DNA of 64,000 nt from Frankia tisae (GCF_025403405.1 NZ_JANEZT010000001.1:1-64000), one strand, 5' to 3'. Positions 54,025-62,857 are shown, numbered from the stretch's first letter. The notes: generated from the letters alone by a model not told the origin. Translations and numbers: made by a program.

Positions 54025-55439
54025 CGGTCAACTCCCCCGAGCACCGGGTCCACCGAGGCGACCCCGACAATCACGTCCGCCACCTGGCCGCCCTCGGTCA
54101 GTGCCGGGACGGCCTGCAGGTTGACGAAGCTTGGGTCGCGGACGTGGACACGGAACGGTCTCGTGCCGCCGTCGCTGACCACGTGGTAGCCGAGCTCGCC
54201 GCGGGGCGACTCGATCTGCGTGTAGACCTGGCCGGGCGGCACTCGGAAGCCCTCGGTGACCAGCTTGAAGTGGTGGATGAGGGCCTCCATCGAGGTCCCC
54301 ATGATGCTGCGGATGTACGCCAGCGAGTTGCCCATCCCGTCGGCGCCGATCGAGAGCTGGGCCGGCCACGCGATCTTCTTGTCAGCGACCATGACCGGGC
54401 CCGGCCGCAGCCGGTCCAGGCACTGCTCGACGATCTTCAGGGACTCGCCCATCTCCTCCAGCCGCACCAGGTAGCGGGCGAAGGAGTCCGCCTCCAGTGC
54501 GGTCGGCACGTCGAACTCGTAGGTCTCGTAGCCGCAGTAGGGCATGGTCTTGCGCAGGTCCCAGGGCAGGCCCGCGGCGCGCAGCACCGGCCCGGTGACG
54601 CCGAGGGCGATGCAGCCGGCGGCGTCGAGGACGTTGACGTCGACCATCCGCGCCTTCCAGATCGGCTGGCCCGTCAGCAGCCGGTGGTACTCGCGGATCC
54701 GCTTCGGCATGTCGGCGAGGAACTCCCGGATGGCCCGCTCCGCGCCGTCCGGAAGGTCCTGGGCCAGGCCGCCGGGGCGGATGAAGGCGTGGTTCATCCG
54801 CAGCCCGGTGATGAGCTCCAGCAGGTCGAGGACCTTCTCCCGCTCCCGGAATCCGAAGATCATCGCGGTGGTGGCGCCAAGCTCCATGCCGCCGGTGGCC
54901 AGCCACACCAGGTGCGAGGCGATGCGCTGCAGCTCCATCACCAGCACCCGGATCACGGTGGCCCGCTCGGGGATGTCGTCGGTGATGCCGAGCAGCTTCT
55001 CCACGGACAGGCAGTAGGCCGCCTCGTTGTACAGCGGGGACAGGTAGTCCGCGCGGGTGAGGAAGGTGACCGCCTGCGTCCAGGTGCGGTATTCGCAGCT
55101 CTTCTCGATCCCGGTGTGCAGGTAGCCGATGACGAGCCGGGTCTCGGTGACCGTCTCGCCCTCGATCTCCAGCACGATGCGCAGCACTCCGTGCGTGGAG
55201 GGGTGCTGGGGCCCCATGTTGACGACGATGCGCTCGGCGTCCTGTTCACCGGCGCCGAGGATCTCCTCCCAGTCGCCGCCGGTGACGGTGTAGACCCGCC
55301 CGGAGGCGGACTCGGTGAACCCGGCCTCGTAGGCCGAGGATCCGTCGGTGGGCTGGGCAGTGCCGTCGGTGGGCGGGGCGGTGCCGTCGGTGGGCTGGGC
55401 GGTCGATGTGTGCGGGGCCGACGTGCTGCTGGGCGTCAT
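54021..55439 (-). CDS. nuoD: NADH-quinone oxidoreductase subunit D
   Basis: Forms most of the quinone cavity next to NuoB. 472 residues from ATG 55437-55439. Conserved HPSTHGVLR (quinone-ligating histidine), [16 protein letters not shown] and the C-terminal [11 protein letters not shown] are present. An unconserved N-terminal segment of about 45 residues contains three QPTDG/PPTDG repeats from a 21-bp tandem repeat. Confidence 0.96.
   Translation of the reverse strand: MTPSSTSAPHTSTAQPTDGTAPPTDGTAQPTDGSSAYEAGFTESASGRVYTVTGGDWEEILGAGEQDAERIVVNMGPQHPSTHGVLRIVLEIEGETVTETRLVIGYLHTGIEKSCEYRTWTQAVTFLTRADYLSPLYNEAAYCLSVEKLLGITDDIPERATVIRVLVMELQRIASHLVWLATGGMELGATTAMIFGFREREKVLDLLELITGLRMNHAFIRPGGLAQDLPDGAERAIREFLADMPKRIREYHRLLTGQPIWKARMVDVNVLDAAGCIALGVTGPVLRAAGLPWDLRKTMPYCGYETYEFDVPTALEADSFARYLVRLEEMGESLKIVEQCLDRLRPGPVMVADKKIAWPAQLSIGADGMGNSLAYIRSIMGTSMEALIHHFKLVTEGFRVPPGQVYTQIESPRGELGYHVVSDGGTRPFRVHVRDPSFVNLQAVPALTEGGQVADVIVGVASVDPVLGGVDR
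55342..55404. repeat. 21-bp tandem repeat in nuoD
   Basis: Three units (55342, 55363, 55384), each starting CCGTCGGTGGGC, with a few base differences; encode PTDGT repeats near the NuoD N-terminus. Confidence 0.9.
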
Positions 55440-55497
55440 AGCGAACCTCGGATGTCGCCTCGGGGATGCAGGCGGCCGGTCAGGGCCGGGTGCGGGA

Positions 55498-56292
55498 TCA
55501 CGAGTAGCTCCGGCGCTCGTCCGGCGGCGGGACCGTGGCGCCCTTGTAGTCGACCGGGATGCCACCCAGCGGGTAGTCCTTGCGCTGCGGGTGCCCGATC
55601 CAGTCGTCCGGCATCATGATCCGGGTCAGCCCGGGATGGCCGGTGTAGACGATGCCGAACAGGTCGTAGGCCTCCCGCTCGTGCCAGTCCGCGGTGGGCC
55701 ACACCGAGGTCAGGCTCGGCACCGTGGGGTCGGCGTCGGCGACGGAGACCTCCAGGCGCAGCCGGCGGCGGTAGGTCATCGAGGTCAGGTGGACCACCGA
55801 GTGCAGCCGGCGGCCGGTGGCGTCGTCCGGGTAGTCCACTCCGGACAGTGACGACAGCAGCTCGAAGCGCAGCCCCGGATCGTCACGCAGGGTCTGCGCC
55901 AACGCCGGCAGACCCTCGCGGCGCACGTGCAGGGTCAGCTCGCCGCGGTCGACGACGGCCCGCTCGACGGCGTCGCCGAGCTGCGGGAAGACGCGTTCGA
56001 GCGCGTCATACACCGCGTCGGCGTCCGGATCACCGAACGGCCGCTCGCTGGCGGCCAGCACCGGGGCCGGGGCGACGAGGCGGCCGAACCCGGAGGTGTC
56101 GCCGGACCCGCCGGCGCCGAATGCGTCGTGGCGCCGTCCCGGTCGCAGACCGTTGCCGCCGCCCACCAGCTCGCCGGCGCCGTTCGCGGCGGCCCCGGTC
56201 TCGTCGCGCGCGCCGTCATGCGAACCCGGGCCGGCGGAGGAGCTGCCGTCAGGGGGTGTGCCGTCAGGGGGTGTGCCGTCAGGGGGTGTCAT
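55498..56292 (-). CDS. nuoC: NADH-quinone oxidoreductase subunit C
   Basis: Hydrophilic subunit that holds the NuoB-NuoD core together, 264 residues. The family signature is in [22 protein letters not shown] followed by RKDYPLGG; read here in two motifs. The first 75 residues are an unconserved extension beginning with three TPPDG repeats from a 15-bp tandem repeat. Its ATG lies upstream of the nuoB stop, so the genes overlap by 14 bases. Confidence 0.94.
   Translation of the reverse strand: MTPPDGTPPDGTPPDGSSSAGPGSHDGARDETGAAANGAGELVGGGNGLRPGRRHDAFGAGGSGDTSGFGRLVAPAPVLAASERPFGDPDADAVYDALERVFPQLGDAVERAVVDRGELTLHVRREGLPALAQTLRDDPGLRFELLSSLSGVDYPDDATGRRLHSVVHLTSMTYRRRLRLEVSVADADPTVPSLTSVWPTADWHEREAYDLFGIVYTGHPGLTRIMMPDDWIGHPQRKDYPLGGIPVDYKGATVPPPDERRSYS
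56245..56289. repeat. 15-bp tandem repeat across the nuoB/nuoC junction
   Basis: GCCGTCAGGGGGTGT three times without error (56245, 56260, 56275), ending exactly at the nuoC start codon. The nuoB stop codon (56279-56281) lies inside the last unit. Confidence 0.95.
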
Positions 56293-57154
56293 GGGTCGCT
56301 CCTGGATCGGCGCCCTGCTGCGCGGCGCCGGTGCCGGCCGTGGCGCCGCCCGGGGCGGCGTCGCTGTCGGTGACGTCTTCGGTGCTCGGGCCGGGGCCGT
56401 GGGCCCGCGACTCGTCGGCGGGCTTGGCGTCGACGGGGATCCGCTTGGTCCGGCCGAACACCGACGACGGGGCGAGCGCGGCGGGCCGGCGGGTGTCCAG
56501 GGCGGGTTCGACAGCGCCGCGATCCGTGGGGACCGGCGCGCCGGCCGGGATCCGGAAGTGCTTGCGGTCGTTGACGGACAGGGTGCGGGTGTCGAGCTCA
56601 CCGGCGGGCAGCCCGGCGCGGGCGGTGGCGACGTCGATCGGCTTCGGGTACGGCGACGAGCCGGACTCGGTGTGCGGGGTCCTGCCGGTGACCGGGCCGG
56701 CGAGGATCTTCTCGTGCAGCTTGATGATGGCGTCCATCAGCATCTCCGGCCGCGGCGGGCAGCCGGGCAGGTACATGTCGACGGGGACGATGTGGTCGAC
56801 ACCCTGCACGATCGCGTAGTTGTTGAACATGCCGCCGCTGCTGGCGCAGACCCCCATCGACAACACCCACTTGGGCTCGGGCATCTGGTCGTAGATCTGC
56901 CGCAGCACGGGCGCCATCTTCTGGCTCACCCGGCCGGCGACGATCATCAGGTCGGCCTGGCGGGGGCTGGCCCGGAAGACCTCCATGCCGAACCGGGACA
57001 GGTCGTAGCGGCCGGCTCCGGTGGACATCATCTCGATCGCACAGCAGGCCAGCCCGAAGGTCGCCGGCCACAGCGACGACCGCCGGGACCAGTTGGCGAG
57101 CTTCTCGACGCTGGCGAGGAGCACGCCGCCGGGTAGCTTCTCCTCTAGTCCCAT
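56279..57154 (-). CDS. nuoB: NADH-quinone oxidoreductase subunit B
   Basis: Carries cluster N2, the direct donor to quinone. Cluster cysteines: adjacent pair in [10 protein letters not shown] (37-38), GVCASSGG and PGCPPRPE. The core is complete by residue 165; a 125-residue Pro/Ala/Gly-rich tail follows, so the protein is 291 rather than about 160-190 residues. It overlaps nuoA at its start and nuoC at its end. Confidence 0.95.
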   Translation of the reverse strand: MGLEEKLPGGVLLASVEKLANWSRRSSLWPATFGLACCAIEMMSTGAGRYDLSRFGMEVFRASPRQADLMIVAGRVSQKMAPVLRQIYDQMPEPKWVLSMGVCASSGGMFNNYAIVQGVDHIVPVDMYLPGCPPRPEMLMDAIIKLHEKILAGPVTGRTPHTESGSSPYPKPIDVATARAGLPAGELDTRTLSVNDRKHFRIPAGAPVPTDRGAVEPALDTRRPAALAPSSVFGRTKRIPVDAKPADESRAHGPGPSTEDVTDSDAAPGGATAGTGAAQQGADPGATHDTP

Positions 57155-57507
57155 TCCAGACCTCCACGACGCCACTCGTAGGCGTATGCGACGAAGATCG
57201 TCGCCATGAACAGTGCCATCGCACCGAGGCCGAAAACCGCGAGGCTGTCGAAGGCGACCGCCCACGGGAACAAGAAGATGATCTCGATGTCGAAGACGAT
57301 GAAAAGCATCGCGGTGTTGTAGTACTTCACCGGGAAGCGCTGCGGCCCGGCCGGGGCCGGAGAGGGTTCGATCCCGCACTCGTAGGCGTCGATCTTCGCA
57401 CGATTGAACCGGCGGGGGCCGATGACCGCGCCCGCCGCGACGGAACCGACCGCGAACAGGCTCGCGATCGCCAGCAGAACGAGGATCGGCACGTAGTTCG
57501 AGAGCAT
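57145..57507 (-). CDS. nuoA: NADH-quinone oxidoreductase subunit A
   Basis: Three-helix membrane subunit of 120 residues next to the quinone site. The conserved loop YECGIEPSP and the helix [21 protein letters not shown] (two motifs) are present. Strong ribosome site GGAGAGGAG. It is the first nuo gene, 410 bp after the MenJ-like gene. Confidence 0.96.
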   Translation of the reverse strand: MLSNYVPILVLLAIASLFAVGSVAAGAVIGPRRFNRAKIDAYECGIEPSPAPAGPQRFPVKYYNTAMLFIVFDIEIIFLFPWAVAFDSLAVFGLGAMALFMATIFVAYAYEWRRGGLEWD

Positions 57508-57917
57508 GCCGAACTCCTCTCCTTCGAAAGAGTGTTACCGGATGTTATGAGGAAGGCTTTCCGGTGAACGGACCGCGAACGATCCGCGCTCGGTGTTCGT
57601 CACGTCTATCGCCACTGGTCACGGCGCCCCGAGGCGGGGCGCCCTCATCCGATCCTGGCCCGGGTCCCCCGGTCTGGTGGTACTTCGCTGCCTCGACTGC
57701 CCTTCCCGCCGGCTCCCCCCGAGAGCCGAACCGATGGCGGGTTGAGCCCACAGCCCTGTCCGCGCAGGAAGAAGGTGGCGGGCCGGGCATGCCACGACGG
57801 CGGGTCAAACTCCGCGCCGGCGCCGGCCCACCAGCGCCGGCGCCGCCATGCTCGATATACCGTAAATCCGTCGATCCGGTCCAGGCGGCACGCCGCCGGA
57901 TCGACCCGAATAACACG
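57508..57917. other. Region between the MenJ-like gene and nuoA
   Basis: No gene. A hairpin lies at 57623-57643 and a GC palindrome cluster (GCGCCGGCGC in direct and inverted form) near 57818-57850, just after the MenJ-like gene. A separate nuoA promoter is possible; AT-rich CATAACATCCGGTAACACT (minus strand, about 57525-57550) is the best place, without a clear -35. Confidence 0.45.
57623..57643 (-). terminator. Hairpin between the MenJ-like gene and nuoA
   Basis: Perfect 8-bp stem GGCGCCCC / GGGGCGCC with loop GAGGC. It could be a terminator, but readthrough into nuoA is possible. Confidence 0.4.
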
Positions 57918-59228
57918 TCAGGCCGCGGGAGCGAGCCGAGTCATTGCGTTGATCAACCGGTCCATCGCATCCCCTCCCCGGGGGTCGGTGAGATTTGCCA
58001 TGATCTTGAGAACGAAGCGCATGAGCATCGGCCGCGGCAGCCCGTACTTCGTCCCGAGCGCCATGATGGTCGGATTCCCGATGAGCTGGACAAAATAGCG
58101 GCCAAGAGTGTAATACCCGCCGTACTGGGCGCGGATTATCGCCGGGTAGTGCCCGAGGGCGCGTTCCCGCGCGGGCCCCTCGGCGCGGGCGAGGGCCTGC
58201 ACGGCGACCTCGGCAGCGTACCGGCCCGACTCCAAAGCGTAGGCAATGCCCTCGCCGTTGAACGGGTTGACCATGCCGCCGGCGTCGCCGACGAGCAGCA
58301 CGCCGTCGCGGTAGTGCGGGGTGCGGTTGAAGCCCATGGGCAGGGCGCTGCCGCGCACCGGACCGATCGCGTTGTCCTCGGTGAACCCCCACTCCGGCGG
58401 CAGCGCGCCGAGCCAGCGGCGCAACAGGTCGGTGTAGTTGGTGTGCTGGAAGGCGTCGGTGGTGTTCAGCAGGCCGAGACCGACGTTGCTGGTGCCGTCG
58501 CCGACACCGAAGATCCAGCCGTAGCCGGGAAGCAGGCGGCTCTCGCGCGGCCGGCCCTCCCACAGCTCGAGGTGGGACTCGAGATGGTCGTCGTTGGTGA
58601 GCGGGCTGCGGTAGTAGCGGCGGACCGCGACGCCGAGCGGGCGGTCCTCGCGGCGACGGATGCCGAGCGCCAACGCGATCCGGGCACTGTTACCATCAGC
58701 AGCGATAATCAGCGGCGCGCGGTAGGTCACCGGTTCCCGGTCGGGCCCGGTGCGCGCCAGGACGCCGACGACCCGGCCGGTGCGCTCGTCGATCAGCGGT
58801 CCGGTGACGGCCGTGCCCTCCTGCAGCCGGGCGCCGGCCTTCACCGCGTGCCGGGCGAGCAGGTCGTCGAAGTCCAGCCGGGGGCGGACAAGGCCGTAGT
58901 CGGGCCAGCTGGCCAGGTCCGGCCAGGGCAGCTCCACCCGCACGCCGCCGCCGACGATGCGCAGGCCCCTGTTGCGCGCCCAGCCGGCGGCGGGCGAGGT
59001 GTCGATACCCATCTCGACGAGGCTGCGCACGGCGCGCGGAGTCAGCCCGTCGCCGCAGACCTTCTCACGCGGGAAGGTCGTCTTCTCGATCAACAGGACG
59101 TCCAACCCGGTGCTGGCCAGGTGGTAGGCGGCGGACGAACCACCGGGGCCGGCGCCGACCACGATGACGTCAGCGTCGGTCGTCGACCCACCGCCCGCGC
59201 CGTCAGTCCTTGTCGTCGCCATGGCCAC
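57918..59228 (-). CDS. Geranylgeranyl reductase family FAD oxidoreductase (menaquinone reductase-like)
   Basis: The 436-residue flavoprotein has the dinucleotide motif VVGAGPGGSSAA (23-34), the family loop FPREKVCGDGLTPRAV and the second FAD motif VLLVGDAGGMVNPFNGEGI. In actinobacteria the family member at this locus (MenJ) saturates one isoprene unit of the menaquinone tail; location between menG and nuoA supports that. Other members reduce geranylgeranyl lipids. GTG at 59226-59228 has the better ribosome site (GGAG); ATG at 59222 is the alternative. Confidence 0.87.
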   Translation of the reverse strand: MAMATTRTDGAGGGSTTDADVIVVGAGPGGSSAAYHLASTGLDVLLIEKTTFPREKVCGDGLTPRAVRSLVEMGIDTSPAAGWARNRGLRIVGGGVRVELPWPDLASWPDYGLVRPRLDFDDLLARHAVKAGARLQEGTAVTGPLIDERTGRVVGVLARTGPDREPVTYRAPLIIAADGNSARIALALGIRRREDRPLGVAVRRYYRSPLTNDDHLESHLELWEGRPRESRLLPGYGWIFGVGDGTSNVGLGLLNTTDAFQHTNYTDLLRRWLGALPPEWGFTEDNAIGPVRGSALPMGFNRTPHYRDGVLLVGDAGGMVNPFNGEGIAYALESGRYAAEVAVQALARAEGPARERALGHYPAIIRAQYGGYYTLGRYFVQLIGNPTIMALGTKYGLPRPMLMRFVLKIMANLTDPRGGDAMDRLINAMTRLAPAA

Positions 59229-59295
59229 CCATTGCTCCGGATCTGCTCGAACACCCGTCCCGGGAGCGCTCCCGGCCGGAACCCTCCGCTTGAGT

Positions 59296-59317
59296 GCTCG
59301 TGAAATTCTTCACGAGC
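59296..59317. promoter_or_regulatory. Rex-like operator upstream of the MenJ-like gene and nuo operon
   Basis: GCTCGTGAA-ATTC-TTCACGAGC, a perfect 9-bp inverted repeat with a 4-base centre. The core GTGAA-N4-TTCAC agrees with the operator of the NADH/NAD+ sensor Rex (TGTGAA-N4-TTCACA in Streptomyces); only the outermost pair differs (C:G instead of T:A). It lies 11 bp downstream of a TACACT -10, where a repressor would block transcription. No rex gene is in the window. Confidence 0.6.
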
Positions 59318-59327
59318 GTCCTCGGCG

Positions 59328-59333
59328 AGTGTA
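59328..59333 (-). promoter_or_regulatory. Probable -10 of the MenJ-like gene
   Basis: TACACT on the minus strand, the same hexamer as the rpoB and rplJ -10 elements, with start site expected near 59321. The -35 region is poor, compatible with a regulated promoter. Confidence 0.45.
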
Positions 59334-59460
59334 GGCCCTACGCAGGCCAATCGCACCAACCAGGATGCTCTGAGGACCGGACGAGTCGACTTCGCGCACC
59401 CAATGACCACCGTGAGCGACCGTTTCCGCCCTCCGGCCCGCGCGGACCCGCCGTAGCGTT

Positions 59461-59489
59461 CTGACGCAACTTCTAGACGAGCGTATAAT
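59461..59489 (+). promoter_or_regulatory. Near-consensus sigma-70-type promoter
   Basis: -35 CTGACG (59461-59466), 17-base spacer, perfect -10 TATAAT (59484-59489). Start site near 59496. The next recognised gene on this strand begins 560 bp later, so it drives either a long leader or a separate small transcript. Confidence 0.6.
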
Positions 59490-59644
59490 CCCGACCCCTC
59501 TCCTCGCATGACTGCTGGTCGCGCGCGTGGCGCCCACTTTCACCTCTCCGGCGTGTCACGTATCGCAATTCGGCCACTACACGCTGCCCACGGTCGGAAA
59601 TGGTCCATGGCACCTTCTTCCCACCGGGTGGGATCACCGCCAGT

Positions 59645-59661
59645 GCGGGGTAGTCCCCCGC
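59645..59661 (+). terminator. Hairpin downstream of the orphan promoter
   Basis: GCGGGG-TAGTC-CCCCGC followed by TTG. Together with the promoter at 59461 it would define a transcript of about 165 nt. Short stem, so tentative. Confidence 0.35.
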
Positions 59662-60054
59662 TTGCCGCCAGAAACACGGCGCTCGTCCGCGGGCGGCGGC
59701 TGCTTCGGATCGGTGCCACCGGCCCGCGCGGGGCACCTTCGGACCAGACCGCGCCGCCCGAACGGGCGGTCTCGGCCGGCCCAAGCGGGCGACCCCCAGC
59801 CAGAAGGGACCACCCCGACCTCGCCCGACCCGGGCAACCGCCAACCGAGCGCATGCCGCATCGACTACGCCGTGTCATCTAACCCCTAAAAGCCGCAAAG
59901 TTTCCTAAATACGACCAATAGCACCAGACGTGTCGGCACGGGCGCGCCACGATCGACTCAGCCCCGCGCCCAACCACTGCAATCCCGTACGAACCCGGCT
60001 ATCCGCCCCGACCCCGGCTATCCGCCGCGACACTGTTCCGAATCGAGAGATCCG

Positions 60055-60771
60055 ATGACCGAAGAGACCGTCGTCCTCCCCACCGCCGACGGGCCTGCCC
60101 CGGCGACGCTCGCCGAACCCGCCGGACCCGCGCGCGGCGGCGTCGTCATCCTGCACGAGGCGTTCGGTCTCACCGAACATGTGCAGGGACTGTGTAGCCG
60201 CTTCGCCCTGGCCGGCTGGCGGGCGATCGCGCCCGACCTGTTCCACCGCGTCGGCTCGCCGGTCTTCGCCTACGACGACATCGCCTCGGCGATCAAAGTA
60301 GTCGAGGACCTTGACGGCACGGACCTGCTGGACGACGTCGACGCCGCGCTGGCCGTCCTCGCCGAGGAGGGGACGGCGCTGGACCGCTGCGCCGTCGTCG
60401 GCTTCTGCCTGGGCGGGAGCATCGCCTTCCAGGCCGCGGTGGCCCGTCCGTTCGGCGCGGCGGTCACGTTCTACGGCGACGGGATCCGCACCCGGAGCTT
60501 CGGTGAGCCGAGCCCGTTGGAGATCGCCGGGCGACTGCAGGCGCCATGGCTCGGCCTGTACGGCGACCAGGACCCGAGGATCCCCGCCGAGGACGTCGAA
60601 GCGCTGCGGATCGCGACGGCCGCAGCCCCCGTGCCCACCGAGATCATCCGCTATCCCGAGGCCGGGCACGGCTTCCACAACGACGCCCGCCCCGCGTCCC
60701 ACCACCCGGCATCGGCCCGCGATGCCTGGTCACGCACCCTGACCTGGATCGAGTCGCACCTGCCCGGCTGA
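60055..60771 (+). CDS. Dienelactone hydrolase family protein
   Basis: Alpha/beta hydrolase of 238 residues with the family triad Cys118 (GFCLGGS), Asp173 (GDQDP) and His205 (EAGHGFH), plus Glu36 (LHEAFGL) which activates the cysteine. Classical members open dienelactone in chlorocatechol breakdown; many actinobacterial members have unknown substrates, and no aromatic pathway genes lie nearby. It faces menG with only 19 bp between the stops. Confidence 0.88.
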   Translation: MTEETVVLPTADGPAPATLAEPAGPARGGVVILHEAFGLTEHVQGLCSRFALAGWRAIAPDLFHRVGSPVFAYDDIASAIKVVEDLDGTDLLDDVDAALAVLAEEGTALDRCAVVGFCLGGSIAFQAAVARPFGAAVTFYGDGIRTRSFGEPSPLEIAGRLQAPWLGLYGDQDPRIPAEDVEALRIATAAAPVPTEIIRYPEAGHGFHNDARPASHHPASARDAWSRTLTWIESHLPG

Positions 60772-60790
60772 GCTGGGGCCGGCGTGTCGA

Positions 60791-61579
60791 TCAGTCGGGG
60801 ACGTGGCCGCGGTGGAGGGCGACGACGCCGCCGGTGAGGTTACGCCAGGTGACGCGGGACCAGCCGGCCTCGCGCAGCAGGTCGGCGAGCACGGCCTGGG
60901 CGGGCCACGCCCGGATCGACTCGGCCAGGTAGACGTAGGAGTCCGGGCTGCTGCTGACCGTGCGCGCCACTTTCGGCAGCGCCCGCATCAGGTATTCGAG
61001 GTAGACGGTCCGCCAGGGCCCCCACACCGGCCGGGAGAACTCGCAGACGACGAGCGAGCCACCCGGCCGAGTGACGCGGCGTAGCTCACTGAGGCAGCGC
61101 ACGGTGTCGGCGACATTACGGAGCCCGAACGAGATCGTCGTGCGGTCGAAGACGGCGCCGGGGAAGGGCAGGTGCAGCCCGTCCCCGGCGGTCAGCACCA
61201 CCCGCCCCGCGCCCGAGGCCACCGCACCCGGGGCGGCGGCTGCCGGGGCACATGGGCCCGATGCCGGGGAGGCCGGGTTGGCGGGCAGGGGCTTCTCGGC
61301 GAGGCGACGCTGGCCGGCGCGCAGCATGCCGAGGGAGAAGTCGCAGGCGACGACGTCCGCACCGGCCTCGGCGAAGGCCCGCGAGGAGGTGGCCGTGCCG
61401 GCGGCGAGGTCGAGGACCCGCAGGCCGGGACGCAGATCGAGGGCGGCGGCGGTGGCGCGCCGCCACGTCCGGTCGAGGCCGCCGGAGAGCACGGCGTTCG
61501 TCAGGTCGTAGCGCCCGGCCACACCGTCGAACATCGCCGCGACCTCCTGCGGCCGCTTGTCCAGCCCCGCCCTGCTCAC
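60791..61579 (-). CDS. menG: Demethylmenaquinone methyltransferase
   Basis: Last methylation step of menaquinone synthesis, using SAM. GTG start, 262 residues. SAM motif VLDLAAGTA at 55-63 and the UbiE/MenG motif [11 protein letters not shown] at 148-158 are present. An Ala/Pro-rich insertion of about 30 residues (95-125) interrupts the fold before strand 4. Same strand as the deaminase-family gene and mqnC, forming a probable operon. Confidence 0.93.
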   Translation of the reverse strand: MSRAGLDKRPQEVAAMFDGVAGRYDLTNAVLSGGLDRTWRRATAAALDLRPGLRVLDLAAGTATSSRAFAEAGADVVACDFSLGMLRAGQRRLAEKPLPANPASPASGPCAPAAAAPGAVASGAGRVVLTAGDGLHLPFPGAVFDRTTISFGLRNVADTVRCLSELRRVTRPGGSLVVCEFSRPVWGPWRTVYLEYLMRALPKVARTVSSSPDSYVYLAESIRAWPAQAVLADLLREAGWSRVTWRNLTGGVVALHRGHVPD

Positions 61580-61612
61580 CGCGTGCCCTCCCGTCGTCGA
61601 CCTCGTTCTACC

Positions 61613-61680
61613 CCGTGCCGATCCACTCCGTGCCGATCCACTCCGTGCCGGTCAGCCATCAGCCCGTCAGCCATCAGCCG
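61613..61680. repeat. Two adjacent 15-bp tandem repeats at the deaminase/menG junction
   Basis: First repeat CCGTGCCGATCCACT (61613, 61628, partial 61643); second repeat GTCAGCCATCAGCCC (61651, 61666). The second covers the stop codon of the deaminase-family gene (61667-61669). Both have period 15. Confidence 0.9.
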
Positions 61681-62788
61681 GTCCCCCGGACGCGGGCCCG
61701 CCGCCGTCGGGCGGCCCGCCGTCGAACCGGGCGAGGGCCGTCGGGGCGGCGGCACGGGCCGTCTTCTCGGCGACGTCCCAGTCGGTGGCCGCGCCGAGGC
61801 TGCGCAGCCGGTCGCGGGTCGCCTCGTCGCACAGGGCCCCGGCGACGCCGGCCGCGTACAGGTCGCGGGCGCGGGCGCCGATCCCGGCGGCGACGGCGTA
61901 CTCGATGCCGAGATCGGTGCCGAACATCGCCGGGTCGTCGGTGGCCAGTGAACAGGCCACCCCGGCGGCCTGCAACGCGAGCAGCGGATGGTCGCGCAGC
62001 CGGGGCACCGAGCGGGTTCGCAGGTTCGACACCGGGCACACGTCGAGCACGATCTTCTCGTCGGCCAGGCGGCGCAACAGCACCGGGTCCTCGACCGCAC
62101 GGATGCCGTGGCGGATCCGCCGGGCGCCGAGCGCGTCGAGCGCGCCATGGATGGATGCCGGGCCGTCGGTCTCCCCCGCGTGCGGGACCGCGGCGAGCCC
62201 GGCGTCCGCGGCCAGGGCGAACGCGGGCGCGAACGGCTCCGGCGGATGGCCGATCTCCGGCCCGCCGAGCCCGAGGCCGACGACGCCGCGCTCGGCGAAA
62301 CGCGCCGCCCAGCGGGCCACCTCGGTGGCCGCCTCGACGGGCAGCACCCGGTCGATGTCCGGGGTCAGGCGCACCTCGACGCCGTAGCGCTCCCGGGCCT
62401 CGACCGCCCCGTCGGCGTAGCCGTTGAAGATCTCCTCGACACGGACGCCGCGCTGGACGCGGAACCAGGGCGAGAAGATGCCCTCCAGGTAGACGGCGCC
62501 GTGCGCGGCCGCCTCGGCGGCGTAGTCGACGACGATCTGGCGGAAGTCGGCCTCGGTCCGCATCACGTGCGTCGTCATGACCCAGACCTGGATGAAATGG
62601 TTGAAGTCACGAAAGCGGTACAGCTCCGTGAGGCCTTCGACCGTCCGCGACGGCAGCGCCTCCTCGTTACGCCGCGCCATCTCCAGCAGCGTCGCCGGGC
62701 GGACCGTCCCCTCCAGGTGGACATGCAGCTCGATCTTCGGCCCGGTCCCCGCCGGGACCGAGGCCGGGGACCCGGCGGACTCGCTCAT
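61667..62788 (-). CDS. Adenosine deaminase family protein; possible aminodeoxyfutalosine deaminase
   Basis: Metal-dependent amidohydrolase of 373 residues. Zinc ligands and catalytic residues: HVHLEG (22-27), HAGE (203-206), RIRHG (224-228) and TDDP (283-286). These fit adenosine deaminases and also the aminodeoxyfutalosine deaminases of the futalosine menaquinone route. Its place between mqnC and menG on one strand makes the latter role plausible, but sequence alone does not decide. The C-terminus is Gly/Pro/Asp-rich and ends inside a tandem repeat. Confidence 0.85.
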   Translation of the reverse strand: MSESAGSPASVPAGTGPKIELHVHLEGTVRPATLLEMARRNEEALPSRTVEGLTELYRFRDFNHFIQVWVMTTHVMRTEADFRQIVVDYAAEAAAHGAVYLEGIFSPWFRVQRGVRVEEIFNGYADGAVEARERYGVEVRLTPDIDRVLPVEAATEVARWAARFAERGVVGLGLGGPEIGHPPEPFAPAFALAADAGLAAVPHAGETDGPASIHGALDALGARRIRHGIRAVEDPVLLRRLADEKIVLDVCPVSNLRTRSVPRLRDHPLLALQAAGVACSLATDDPAMFGTDLGIEYAVAAGIGARARDLYAAGVAGALCDEATRDRLRSLGAATDWDVAEKTARAAAPTALARFDGGPPDGGGPASGGPADG

Positions 62789-62857
62789 CGGGCCAATCTA
62801 TGGCGTCCCGTCCGTGGCGGCGCAGGCCGGACCCGTGTGGAGAGCGGGGCGTCGACC

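Larger units (their letters stand above)
59229..60054. other. Divergent region between MenJ-like and dienelactone hydrolase genes
   Basis: About 826 bp. It contains the Rex-like operator and -10 for the left gene, a near-consensus plus-strand promoter (59461-59489), a hairpin (59645-59661) and an AT-rich patch at 59880-59925. Overlapping open frames on both strands at 59508-59889 have no recognisable protein features. Confidence 0.5.

Noticed and set aside
59508-59889. Small proteins of 110-124 residues downstream of the TATAAT promoter
   Set aside because: Four overlapping frames on both strands are equally open, none shows domains or a proper ribosome site; GC bias explains them.
56245-61680. 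CRISPR-like interpretation of the short repeats
   Set aside because: Units are 15-24 bp, directly adjacent with no spacers, and mostly in coding frames; no cas genes are present.
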